64,000 bases of DNA. Source: Penium margaritaceum. Taxonomy: Eukaryota; Streptophyta; Zygnematophyceae; Desmidiales; Peniaceae. Below are positions 10,257-21,239 of the stretch, piece after piece. The DNA is taken from assembly GCA_023375785.1 (NCBI GenBank), contig SZWC01000089.1, positions 115,456-179,455 on the forward strand. The letters run 5' to 3'. Made by a program: the position numbers and the translations under genes. Position 1 is the first letter of the stretch. Each line of letters opens with the position of its first letter. The notes beneath the pieces were generated by a model. The model was not told the origin of the DNA. It did not search any database and saw nothing but the letters and a program-made list of their open reading frames with translations.

Positions 10257-10725
10257 GGTGTAGAAAATGGGTTCCGATACAATGGTGCCCACTCTTGGTA
10301 TTGTAACCGAGAGATGATATCATTCTCAGAGCCAAGGTTCCACACTAAGCAGTTCATACAAATCACTTCCTTGCACTGTGTCCTTTGCACCTGGACACTT
10401 TCGTGCGAGGAGCAGACTCATTGGGTTAAGACCAACCTATGCTTCTTTAGTGAGTGACTTTGGTGGACAACTCCGTTAGGAGTCTCAAAAGTAAGAATTG
10501 TACTAAATGAAAGGCAACTGACAGGTTCTTATAGTACTAGAGCTAGCCTCTAGCCTAGCTCTAGTACTATAAGAACCTGTCAAGAGGACTTGCTCCAAAG
10601 GAGCACCGCATATCTTGTTTATCTTGAGGAGACCTAGGGACTCACTCCAAGGGAGCAGTGCATGCCTAGTCCGTCCTGTGCCTGTCCAAATGTCAGCGAT
10701 GGACAGGAAGGATATCAGGTCAGCA
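10257..10725 (-). repeat. A1 5' LTR, inner part, rearranged
   Basis: Continuation of the A LTR after B1, ending ...atatcaggtcagca. About 270 bp of the usual LTR middle is missing and replaced by an inverted copy of the TATA region (10519-10582). Other blocks, such as the LTR end with TCCGTCCTGTGCCTGTCC, are present. Confidence 0.85.
10519..10582. repeat. Perfect palindrome, 27-bp arms, 10-bp loop
   Basis: Arms 10519-10545 and 10556-10582 are exact reverse complements, starting tgacaggttcttatagtac; the loop is gcctctagcc. Each arm contains the Copia-A LTR TATA-box region, so the two point in opposite directions. Confidence 0.95.
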
Positions 10726-11007
10726 GTCTTGACCTCTGAGCTCTTACCTTTGTCTTTTCTCAGGGCATGGAGCGGTCATCCATGGTCACCCATACATCGG
10801 TCATCCATGACCCCTGAATCTTTCAAAATCACATCTTATGATCAGACTGTTCGATCGACCTAAAACATGGAACCTAGATAACTTGCCGCCTGATTTAAAA
10901 AATGATGAAGCCAGATCGATGATCATAGTAGGCATCTGGTAGTTTCTTATAACATCCTCCTTTGGACCTTAAAGTGAGCCGTATGGTCCTATTCCCAACA
11001 GATACAC
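10726..11007 (-). repeat. B-type LTR fragment of the chimeric array
   Basis: Inner part of a minus-strand B-type LTR (gtcttgacctctgagc ... attcccaaca), cut on the left by the A1 LTR. The junction lies at a shared tcaggtc. It is the leftmost LTR of the array in view. Confidence 0.78.
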
Positions 11008-13330
11008 AGCTACTCCTCTTGTCCCATTATCATCTTGCTTTACTGGTACCATCTACAAGTCATAAGATACGTGATCAGCTGACTCAAGCAATTCAATCCA
11101 CTCTCATGATTTGAGATCATAAACATGATCGAACAACTCTTCCTTCTAAAACCTTCCCTTATCATACTCAATTTCTTGCCCTTGATGTTTGATGGAGGGG
11201 CCCTCCTTTAACATCGGCAGATTGAACCACATGGATGGGCATAAGTGTCGATGGGGTGTGTGTGCATACGCTACTCTCGGGTAGTGACCGAGCGGATCCC
11301 TACACGCCGACCTGGCACCTAGTTTACCAGATAACAAGAGTTTTAGGAGCTGGTTTGTTATCCCACAAACACTTATCCGAGGGGGAAAGAATTACCCCCA
11401 CTCAACATGTGATGCTGAATTTGCATCCGTATCGACCAACATGCCACACAAGCTGGCACATCTAGTATGAATAGATGGTGTGCTGGCAGATAGGGCCGAG
11501 CTCGCTTTTGAACACCCACCAATGCTGATATGGTGGCTGGCCAGCTCTGATGCCCTGTTGATCACTCCCTCAATATGCCATTTCCCCTCTATTCCAAGTC
11601 CTCAGGGTGGAGCCGGACCTCGTAGCGGATTCCCGCTCGAGAAATGTAGACATTTTAAATTCCCTTGTTGCCCTCAAAAACTTGATGAGACATTCATAAT
11701 GCTAGCTATTATTTTTCCATATGTTAATGGTTCAAGTGAAAATGATAGGTTATTGAAAGTTTACTGCAACAAGGCCAGGTAAGTCCTCGTGGAACTGGTA
11801 AGAGGATATTGATTTCTAGTGATTCTGGGGTATTTGGGAGGTGTTCTGTGTTGATGGCCATCGATGCTCCTTCAGCCAGGTCCATTGATGGACCAATGGG
11901 CATTGATGGGCATCAAATGGTGATGGGTAGAGATCAACACTGGTACCGGCTTGTGATGAGATTTCTAGGTACTTGGTCCCACAGCGTGTACGTCTTGTGT
12001 GCAATATCATATCAGACCATGACACACATGCGAGTGCATGTATCTAGCTTACTACTTTTTTCTCCTGCTGGGGTCTTTCCCTAGGAAGTGCAGCCAAAAA
12101 CCCTCAAGTATGGAGCGCCTGGTTGTTCCTTCACCCAGCATACTATGGCATCCTCAGCTGCTTCTCTTATTGTTTCTTGTCGCGTCTTCCAAGTACGGCT
12201 GCAAGAGTAATGTTAAAAAGGCAACAGGCAGACATTATAGCTTTAGCCTAGAAGTTAGATAGGAGTTTTGCATGAAAAACATGCTTTGTGTCATGCAAAA
12301 GAAACTCATGTTTATTTGCTGAACAACACTGTTTTTCTTTGGCTGTAAGGCCTCCTAGTGTCGTGGTTGATTCCGTCCTAGATCAATCGACCTTTTAACG
12401 CCTTGTACTTAGCACTGTTGTGCATGCGCAGTGCTTTGACCTTCCATATTCTTTGTTGCTCTATAATTGCAGAATAGTCCTAGAAAGTCTCTAAAGCATC
12501 TCCCTTTGCCTAAGGGAAGTACATCTACACATTACAGCTCTAGTCGTGGATTAAGGTCAAGAAATAAGTGTTCCAAACATTTGAAGGAGTCTAGAATGGT
12601 TTCTATATATCACGGATAACCATGTCCAAGATTGCTGCCACACATTGCCTATTAAGCTGAAAAAACATTGTTTTTTTTTGGCTTTGGAGGCATGCTTAAC
12701 AGAGCTTCTTACAGTTTCCCTCATCCTTGGTCTTGTATTTTTCTATCTCATGAACCACTTTGTACTGCTGCATGACTTCTAGCATGTTATCAGCCACATG
12801 GCCAAAGTGGTTATGACATAGTTAACCATCTGTATCTTTAGTGGAATAAGCCGCCATGGTGATGGTTTGTGGTGGAATATCATTCTTTAAAGTCTTAAGC
12901 TCCTCAACCACTGCATATCCTTTGTGTGTACTCTCAAGTGGCTTGGTCTCTAGCACGTAGAGCACGTCAACTTTTATGACCTATACAGCAATACTCTCCT
13001 TCAAATAAGTGATATTGATGTCTTTGTTGTTGACAATACCAAACTCTTCCTCTAAAATACATCTTTCATATTTGGATGCTTCATTACGGTCATCTACAAG
13101 ATGTTTAACACAAAAGATACAGTTTACACAATGTTTTTAAGCTTCAAGTATTTCTCACCACCGTTCACATTCATGCTGATCAAAATGGTATCCCTTGCCT
13201 TATGCATAGATAATGCTACAAGTTAACCCAAGGTGATGTTTAGTGTCCTTAATGCAAATAAGCTCATCATTCTCTCTAGAAGAGTTGTGGTTTGTACTAG
13301 AGTCAAGTAAGTAGGGTCCTCCCTTGAGTA
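11008..13330 (-). pseudogene. Chimeric array internal segment 1, left part: linker, integrase, GAG-pre-integrase, protease
   Basis: Minus-strand Copia-A-like coding DNA, heavily decayed. Recognisable by alignment with A1 and A3: integrase/RT linker near 11040-11180, integrase about 11950-12640, GAG-pre-integrase about 12700-12870, and protease about 12980-13330 (the gagtcaagtaagtagggtcc stretch matches the Asp-Ser-Gly region). No long frame survives. The segment is interrupted by an unrelated insertion (about 11188-11948) and by A2 at 13331. It continues at 19558. RT and RNase H are absent and the segment abuts a B-type LTR instead. Confidence 0.72.
11188..11948. other. Unassigned insertion of about 760 bp
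   Basis: Segments 2 and 3 of the array run straight from the linker (caatttcttg...) to integrase, but segment 1 has about 760 extra bases here. No protein similarity is recognised. The flanks read cttgatg (left) and cttgtgatg (right), possibly a degenerate duplication. Size would fit a solo LTR of another family, but clear TG...CA ends are not visible. Exact limits are uncertain. Confidence 0.5.
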
Positions 13331-14071
13331 TGTTGACCTGCTATGCTCCTTGTCCATAGCTGATATTTGGACGGACAGAGGACGGACAAGGCATGCACTG
13401 CTCCCTTTGAGTAAGTCCCCTAAGTCTTGTCCAGATAGAGAAGGCATGCAATGCTCCTTTGGATCAAGTCCTCTTGGTCTAGACTGGATAGTATAGCCAG
13501 CAAACACTACCTAGGACAACTCCTTCTGGCTTACACGTTCAAAAGTTTGTCTCAGGAACGAGAGGTCACGGGGTCAAATCCGAGCATAGGCGTTAACTTT
13601 CTTTGTGACCAAAAGGGGGACAGGAAGGTTTAAGAGACATTTTCGAATATTCCAACGTCCTTCCTAGTTACTAGCGCAACTTGTTGGTCACACGGAGCGC
13701 CGTGTAGGCAGGGGAGATGATGCAATCCAGACTGGCCCCAAAGTGGCTAAAGGTGGGCTCTAAACATGTAAACACCGGTCAGTTGCCTATAATTGAGCAT
13801 AGTGCTTACCTTTGAGACTCATAACACAGTTTTCCACCACAAGTATATACTAAAGAAGCATTGGTTGGACTAAGCCCCAGGAGTTTGCTCCTCACGCAAA
13901 AGTGACCAAGTGCTAAGGGCTGAGTGCAAGGAATTGATTCCTATGAACTGCTCAACATGGAACCTTGCCATTGAGGGTGATATCACCTCTTGGTTGTAAT
14001 GCCAAGAGTGGTCGGCGATAACCATTGTATTGGAACCCGTTTTCTAGACCGTTGCCTCAGGCAGGTTGAGA
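13331..14071 (+). repeat. A2 5' LTR
   Basis: 741 bp, TGTTGACCTG ... GGTTGAGA (end CA changed to GA). The TATA region kept in other copies (actataagaac) is replaced by ctaaacatgtaaac, so this promoter looks lost. Confidence 0.92.
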
Positions 14072-14460
14072 AAGAGTTATGGGCCCTCACTCACTAGTTG
14101 TAAGGCACGCTTCTGCGTACTCTCTTCTTCTCTTTGTCTTAAAGTGCGCATCAGCTCCATCAGCTCCATTTGCTCTATGTGCTTGATGAGCTCCCACGGT
14201 GTGTGCGCGCACTTAGCGATTAAGGGCCAAGGATAAGCTGTGTCCTTGGAGGTACGACCATTGGACCCTTAATAGGATAAGCTCTTCCCTTCAAGGCACG
14301 ACCGTGGGTTTGCTAGTGTGCAATCTTCTCTGTTTGTAGGTGATCAAGGGCTAACGGGTAAGCAACGGATGTACACATTTTGAACAAGTAGCACAGAAGA
14401 GCCTGCATCAGCGTACATTGGCCTCAACAACGCAGAGAAGCAAAGAACCAGAGGAGTAGT
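14072..14460 (+). other. A2 primer-binding site and leader
   Basis: 14074-14086 reads gagttatgggccc, one base from GGGTTATGGGCCC, complementary to the anticodon region of initiator tRNA-Met. The leader follows, with a CAGCTCCAT short repeat near 14150-14180; no coding frame. Confidence 0.8.
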
Positions 14461-15780
14461 ATGAGGACACCTACAATACTCACTGTTGAGCAGGTCAACG
14501 GTGGGATGTCAAAGTTCACATGAATAGCTTTTCCCTTGTGGAAATGGGAATTATAGATTGTCATGAGGATACGTGGCTACTTGAAGGTGTTCCTTGGAGA
14601 ATAGGTTGAACTTCCAAAACAGATGCTGGATATGAAGCATGGAGTGTCAAAATTGACATGGCGCTTGCGATTATTGTGACATCAATGCATGAGTGACAGC
14701 ATGTTCACCTCCAAGGTATCACACATGCATCAAAAGCTTATCACAAGCTTGTATGCGTACACCAATCAACGGCTCTTGAAGATTGCCTCTTCATCATTCA
14801 ACAACTGATTTTGATGAGGGTGAGCGAAGAAGAGTCAATTCTGGACTTCCGATTGCAATTAGAAGGATTGTTGTAGCACGTGATGCAAATTAACTAGGAA
14901 CTTGACACCAACATCCAGGCCATGATTCTCCTCATGGCGCTACCTGAAAGTTGGGGACCTCTTGTTACCATCTTTTGCGGTTGGAAGGAGGAGGACTTGA
15001 CATATGAGGCAAAATCCAAGTACGTGCACAACAAGGCCATGCGTTGTAGCGGTAGTGAGGCAAACATTTCAGCCTATGCTTCATAGTATGGTGGTCGTGG
15101 CAACAAATCCTCGTCAGGTCAGAGTAGCAGCAGAGCAGTGGCAGAGGATGGTGGAAAGGGTATTGGTGGAAAGGCAATGGTGGCGGTGGAAATGGTCCAA
15201 AGCGTCCTAGGAAGTGCCATAAGTGTGGCAAGCATAGGCCTTAGATACATGAGTGGAGAATTCCCGTGTCTAAGGCCTAGGAGATCATGGTGGTAGATAT
15301 GAGGGCAAAACAAATGGTAAGGAGTTGAGGAACATGATGGCTAAGAGCGTGTCGACCACCATGGGAGTAGCACAGCTCAAGCGTGGAGCCTACGGGCACA
15401 AGTTTGGTACAAACTACCACTCTTCAAGGGAGAAGGATGGGTTTATCTCCATTGGGGATACCAAACGTTGCTACTAGTGTGCCAACAGCAGCCTTGTCCA
15501 TGTGTAAGGCAAGGAGGATAAGTTGATTAGCATGAACGTGAACGGTGTTTGAAAAGACTTGGAGCTGGACAACGTCGTCTACATGCCGTCTTAAACGGAA
15601 AATCTCTTGTCAGTATCCAAAATCACGGATCACGACATGACGGTCATCTTCACGGAGGAGGCTGTGACTGTGAAGAACAAGGATATCAAGATCTCCAATC
15701 CCAAAGAGAGTGTTCTCGCACAGGTCCCAAGAGTTGATGGGCTCTAGCCGCTGCAAACCAAGCCCCTTGCGAGTACAAAT
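14461..15780 (+). pseudogene. A2 gag and protease
   Basis: Starts at ATG 14461 (MRTPTILTVEQVNGGMSKFT). The capsid region is recognisable (FPLWKW, GYLKVFLGE, ESWGPLVT). Next come the shared TAG at 15084-15086, a Gly/Ser-rich run, a degraded zinc knuckle (CHKCGK near 15220) and protease to about 15780. The protease Asp-Ser-Gly reads Lys-Phe-Gly before TNYHSS, so it is inactive. Stops fall at positions that are Glu, Trp, Gln, Lys, Tyr or Phe in other copies, showing general decay. Confidence 0.85.
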
Positions 15781-15847
15781 CAGGGATATGCAGCAGTTGA
15801 AGAGCCCAAGTCTCCAAAGCCTGATGATGTACCACAGGCTGTCACCA

Positions 15848-16887
15848 TGGCGGCCAACTTCACCAAAGACACAAATGTTGAGGTGTGGCTCATGCGGTTT
15901 GGCCATGTGGCTGACGGCACAATACAAGCTATGCAGCTACACGAAGTCGTTCAAAGGATGAAGGGATGCAAGGCCAATGATGAGGGAAATTGTAACAAGC
16001 TGTGGGAGCCATGCCTCTAAGGCTAGGCAAATAGAAAGCCCTTTGAGCGTAATGGGCAACAAGCGGTAGCAATCTTGGACCTGATTCACTCTGATGAGTG
16101 CACACCATTCCACACTCCCTTGAACTGTAGCAACAAGTATTTATTGACCTTCATCAATAACCATTGTCATAAGATATGGATCTACTTCCTCCAGACAAAG
16201 GAAGAGATCAAGGGGAAGCTGAAAGATTTTGTCGCGATGGCACAGCAGGAGAGAAGCAAGAAGGTCAAGGTATTGTACACAAACAACGGTGGTGAGTACG
16301 AGGCGTGCAAAGGCTTACCTCGGCGCCTTACACCCCCAAGAGTAATGGCATTTTCTAGCGGATGAACCACACAATCCTCGGCATGGACACGAAGCATGCA
16401 TTTTTACGCCAAACTCCCACATCACTTCTGGGCAGCAGCTGCATAAGTATATTTGCTACCTTGTGAATCTCACTCTGGCAGCCGCACTTACAAGGCGTGG
16501 TAAGAGGCAGTAAGAGAAGCAGCTCACGACACCACAGGAGGCTTGAGCAGGGAAGAAGCCATATGACTCGTACTTGAGGGTCTTTGGCTGTACTGCCTGG
16601 ACAAAGGTCCAAGCAAAAGAAGGAACTGGCAAGCTGGATGCATGCGCTCGCAAGTATATAATGGTCAGATATGACACTACACACAACATATACAGGCGGT
16701 GGGACCAAGCATCTCGAAAGCTCATCAAGAGCCAAGATATCGAGTGTGAAGGAATGACGCTCGGCAAGGGAGAGTCGCTCGATAGTGTCCACTATCTCGA
16801 ATGTGGAGAGTGGGTTGTGTTGCTCGAGTCAAGAGATCAGGCACATGAGAACTGGCAGACGGTGCCAGTGAAAAATGGTGTTGCATG
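15848..16887 (+). pseudogene. A2 GAG-pre-integrase and integrase
   Basis: From MAANFTKDTNVEVWLMRFGH through the CxxC-type module (damaged by TAA and TAG near 16018), IHSDECTPF (first Asp; the following Val-Cys-Gly changed), LLTFINNHCHKIWIYF and NNGGEYEACKG (second Asp now Asn). The catalytic Glu region is frame-shifted. The C-terminal part (MRVFGCTAWTKVQAKEG, YRRWDQASRKLIKSQDI) is open to 16887. Catalysis is not expected. Confidence 0.85.
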
Positions 16888-17137
16888 AAGAGTGTTTATG
16901 CAGGCTGACAGAGCAACGGACTTTGACACTAAGTCTCAGTGGTCTGAGGCCCCTGAGTCAAACTTTGAGGTCGGTGGCTCTTCCTCAAATAACGAATCAC
17001 TGTCAGCGTAGGAACAACATAAGCAACTAAGCCTTGACGCACTAGCAGCAATACTTTGACGTAGTACGCGCCAGTAGAAACCTTCGTTAAAGTACGATGC
17101 TAAGGGTACGGAATGGACCGGACTAATCCAGTCATGC

Positions 17138-18725
17138 TTGGCTCATGAAAAGCCTTTGACCGTAGCGGAGGCTATGAACATGCCACATGCGTCCAAGTGG
17201 AACAAGGAAGTGGATAGTGAACTAGCATCAATAAAAGAGAACATAATATTGATCCAGGTTGACAGGCTCCCAAACGCACACGAGGTGGGGTCAAAGTGTG
17301 TACTCCGGAAAAAACATTACGCAAAATGGTACTATTGAGAATTACAAGGCAAGAGTTATGGCAGAGGGATTTTCCTAGCATGGAGGCTCAGAGTATGAGG
17401 AGACCTTTGCGCCTGTCATCACCTTTGCCTCCATCAGATCCATGTTGGACATCGCTTCCGGAAAAGATCTGGAGGTCCACCAGATGGACATTAAGACAGC
17501 TTTCCTCTACGGGAAGCTAGAAAAAGAAGTGCTACTGGAAGTGCCCGAGGGAGTGAAACCTCCAGAAGTGAAGGTTTGCAAGCTGGTCAAAGCACTCTTA
17601 GGGCTCAAACAGGCCCCAAGGATGTGGTACAGGGATATGGACGGCTTCATGGCCGGGCTCACCTTCACGCACTGCGAGAATAATCCTAGTCTCTATGTGC
17701 GGGATGATGAGCAAGGCTTGATGCTGCTTGCACTGTACGTGAATGACCTGATCATGTGCTCCTCGTGAGTCAAGCTATTGAACAAGCTCAAAACAGATCT
17801 CAGCAATAGGTTCAAGATGAAGTACATGGGTCCGCTCGAGTTCTACTCTGGGATAGCCGTCCACCGTAATCAAGGAGCAGGCACCATCAAGCAGAACCAA
17901 ACCAAGTACATCATGGAGGTCCTCAAGCACTACAACATGGAGGAGTGCAAGCCCATTAGCAGATCCATGAAAACAGATGTCAAGCTCTCCTCCTCCATGC
18001 GCCCTAGCACGGAAGCAAAACGGGATGCAATCGAGAATATTCCCTACCAATCTGCTATTGGTAGCCTCATGTATGCAATGGTAGGAACACGCCCTGACAT
18101 TTGCTATGCTGTGGGACAAGTGAGCATGTTTGTGGCCAATCCTGGGCCACAACAGTGGCAAGCAGTCAAGAACATCATGCGCTATCTACAGAAGACCCGA
18201 CATATGGGACTCCAGTTTTGAGGCCAAGGACATGACCCGGTGCAGCTGGTGTGCTACACAGACGCCGATAGGGGAGGGAGAATCGATAACACAAAGTCCA
18301 CCTTGGGCTTAATGTGCCTCCTGAATGCTGGTGTAGTCTCTTGGGCAAGTAGAAATCAAGAATGTGTCACCATGTCTACTGCTGAGGCAGAGTATATCAC
18401 TCTGTCATAAGCATGCAAGGAGACAGAGTGCTTACGTATTTTACTTACCGAGATTAAAGTGCCACAAACAGAAGGAAAAGAGGTTTGGATCGACAAGACG
18501 AAAGCAATTAAAATGGCAGAGGACGATGTCATCTCCCAGCGGACCAAGCACATCAACATCAAGTACCACTTCTCATGTGACCTGGTCGCAAAGGAGATCG
18601 TGGACCTGGAATACGTTGAGACCAAGAAGATGCTCGCAAATTGTATGCCAAAGTGCGCTTAAGAGCAAATTGCACCATGGAGGTACTAGAGGCATCAGTA
18701 TGGTCAACGCAGCGAATGAAGACTG
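17138..18725 (+). pseudogene. A2 reverse transcriptase and RNase H
   Basis: RT starts near MAHEKPLTVAEAMNMPHA. After frameshifts around 17340-17440 it continues LDIASGKDLEVHQMDIKTAF, EVPEGVKPPEVKVCKL and ALYVNDLIMCSS: the catalytic YVDD is YVND, a loss of one metal-binding Asp. RNase H follows (SAIGSLMYAMVGTRPDICYA, YTDAD, STAEAEYITLS, TKHINIKYHFS) and, with shifts, ends in TGA at 18724-18726 after GISMVNAANED. The 3' end contains the purine-rich ggagaaaggtgcaaagaag before the LTR. Confidence 0.87.
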
Positions 18726-18788
18726 AGACCAAGACAGCTGAGAGATGAGATATCTCATAGCTAATGGAGAAAGGTGCAAAGAAGAGTT

Positions 18789-19557
18789 TTCTGACTTGCC
18801 ATGCTCCTTGTCCATGGATGACATTTCGACAGGCACAGGTAGGACTAGGCATACACTGCTCCCATAGAGTAAATCCCCTATGTCTGGTCCAGATAGGCAA
18901 GACTTGTACTGCTCCTGTAGAGCAAGTTCCCTTGGTCTACAATGGATAGTATAGCTAGCAAACACTACATACGACAACTCCTTGTGGCTTAGATGCTCCA
19001 AATTAGTCTCCGGAGCGAGAGATCACTGGGTCAAATCCCAGTCCAAAGACTAATTTTCCTCATGACCAAAAGGGGGACAAGAAGGTTCTGAGAGACATCT
19101 TAGAATATTCCATGGTCTTTCCTAGTGGCTGGCGCTACTTGGCGGTCACAGAGAGCACAATGTCGGCAGGGGGGATGATGCAATCTAGATTGTCCCCAAA
19201 GTGGCTAATCCAAGGAGCCACTACGTGCCTAGGCTAGAGGCTGGCTCTAGGACTATAAGAACTTGGCGGTTTCCTGTCATTGAGAACAATTCTTACCTTT
19301 GAGACCCCTAAGAGAGTTGTCCACCAAAGGTATACATTAAAGAATCATTGGTTGGTCTAAGCCTGAGGAGTTCGCTCCTCAGGCGAAAGTGACGGGTTGT
19401 ATGGACACAGTGAAAAGATGTGATTCATATGAACTGCTCAGTGTGGAACGTTGGCTCCGAGGGTGATATCACCTCTTGGATGCAATGCCAATAGCGGTCA
19501 GCCGGAACCATCGTATCGGAACCCCTTTTCTAGACCGTTGCCTCACGCATGTTGACA
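18789..19557 (+). repeat. A2 3' LTR
   Basis: 769 bp, degenerate TG start (ttctgacttgcc), end GTTGACA. Keeps the TATA region ctaggactataagaac near 19246-19262. Confidence 0.9.
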
Positions 19558-20157
19558 GAGTAGTGCACAGCCCTTTGTAGTCAACACCCTCTTGGGTATA
19601 ATTTTTTTCATCTTCTTACTCTTTCTATTGTCCTCGTTCTTACTATTTTTTCCTTTGTCTTCATTCTAGGGAGCCCCACACTCCTATGTCCACTACCCAG
19701 TCTTGCCACTATTATGGCACTCCCGAGGTATCTTTAACCCTTTCAACAGCCACCATTACCTCTCCCCCCACCACCACTCCTTTTGTTAAAACTCTCACTA
19801 GACCCACGGTTGTTGCCATGGCCACTATACGTTATGGGGATGGCAAAGATATTACTCTCATTGCCACACAGTTTCTCATTACTCACGTACTTGGATATAC
19901 CTCATAGGTCAATCCATTCTCTTTCCGAATGTCAAAGGGTAATTAGAGAGCCCCATGACCTAGATAGTCCTATGAAAAGGATCATAGCCTGTATGTTGGT
20001 ACTGATTTCCCAACTTGTTTTAGTCGTGTGTTGTAGTAATTGTTCAAACCGCGAGATCAAGTTGGGAATCAACTATTCGTTGTTGACCCTTATCAGTTCA
20101 TGAAGGATGAACAGGCAATATCTAATAGCACTTGACTTGTGTACACATGCAATATTT
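19558..20157 (-). pseudogene. Chimeric array internal segment 1, right part: gag
   Basis: Resumes the segment interrupted by A2. Minus-strand gag with a zinc-knuckle trace near 19690-19720, the shared TAG (plus-strand cta at 19825-19827), and capsid sequence down to the region matching HLFILQKL. It ends at the sequence matching gtgtacacgtgca in other gag copies and is joined there directly to a B-type LTR, without leader or 5' half of gag. Confidence 0.72.
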
Positions 20158-20455
20158 GTTGGATCAAGAAGAGAGAGAGTGCCTTGGAGTAGCCAGCATG
20201 AGGGACTAAAAGGCCATATGTTGTTTAGATGATTTGTTGTTGAATTACGTACAATAATGGAGTACATATAGAGCTAGAGCTTTTACAAGTCAGCCCTCTT
20301 ACAAGCCACACCACTTAGCCATGGAAGCTAAGGCTCACACACTACAGTCCACAATCTCACACAAAAGAAGAAATCAGGCTGACCACTCATAGACGACCTA
20401 GAGAGCTAGAGAATGCTCTCATGGCTCACTCTTAGTGGTCACATATGTCAACCTG
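20158..20455 (-). repeat. B-type LTR of the array, left part
   Basis: Starts tgttggatcaag (LTR end in minus orientation) and runs to gtggtcacata, where A3 is inserted. It continues at 25833. Contains the uninterrupted form of the hAT-1 target site (ggagtacatatagagctag). Confidence 0.88.
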
Positions 20456-21233
20456 CCTAAGGCGACGGTCTAGAAAATGGGTTCCGACACAATGGTTTCC
20501 GCCGATTCCGACACAATGGTTCCCGCTCTTGGTCTTGCAACCAAGACATGATATCACCCTGAGAGCCAAGGTTCCACACTGAGCAGTTCATAGGAATCAC
20601 TTCCTTGCACGGTGTCCTTAGCACCTAGTCACTTTTGAGGGAGGAGCAAACTCATGGGGCTTAGACCAACCGATGCCTCTTTAAAGTTTGCCTCTAGTGG
20701 AAAACGCTGTTAGGAGTCTCAACGGTAAGAACTGTACTCAATGACAGGGAACAGACATGTTCTTATAGTCCTAGAGCCAGCCTCTAGCCTAGGCGCGCAA
20801 TGGCTCCTTGGATGAGCCACTTTGGGGGCAATCTGGATTGCGTCATCCCCCCTGTCTACATGGCACTCCCTGTGACTGCCAAGTGGCTCCAGCCACCAGG
20901 AAGGACCTTGGAATGTTCTAAGATGTCTCTTAGAACCTTCCTGTCCCCCTTTTGGTCACTAAGAAAATTAGTCACCGGGCTGGGATTTGACCTAGTGACC
21001 CCTTACTCGAGAGACTGACTCCGGAGCGTCGAAGCCACAAGGAGTTGTCCTAGGTAGTGTTTGCTGACTGTACTATCTACATTAGCCTAAGGGGACTTGC
21101 TCCAAAGGAGAACTGCATGCCTTGTCTTTCTGGACCAGACTTAGGGGACTTACTCGAAGGGAGTAGTGCATGCCTAGTCCGTCCTGTGCCTGTCCAAATA
21201 TCAGCCAGGGACAAGGAACATATCAGGTCAACA
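20456..21233 (-). repeat. A3 3' LTR
   Basis: 778 bp, tgtcaacctgcc ... atatcaggtcaaca on the plus strand; contains the TATA region (ttcttatagtcctagagcc near 20760). Confidence 0.92.
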
Positions 21234-21239
21234 AACTCT

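Larger units (their letters stand above)
1..10725 (-). mobile_element. Copia-A element A1, left part outside the window
   Basis: Ty1/copia retrotransposon read on the minus strand. From right to left come the 5' LTR (2561-2586 and 10257-10725, split by element B1), the leader with primer site, gag, protease region, GAG-pre-integrase and the start of integrase. The rest of integrase, RT, RNase H and the 3' LTR lie outside the window. The frame is broken by stops, so the copy is dead. Its LTR ends directly against a B-type LTR remnant at 10726, which is probably its target. Confidence 0.9.
13331..19557 (+). mobile_element. Copia-A element A2, full-length, degenerate
   Basis: 6.2-kb element with LTRs 13331-14071 and 18789-19557, primer site, leader, gag, protease, integrase, RT and RNase H in order. 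A perfect 5-bp target duplication gagta lies at 13326-13330 and 19558-19562. The target is the protease region of array segment 1 on the opposite strand. Many stops are present, and the protease and RT active sites are mutated. Confidence 0.94.
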
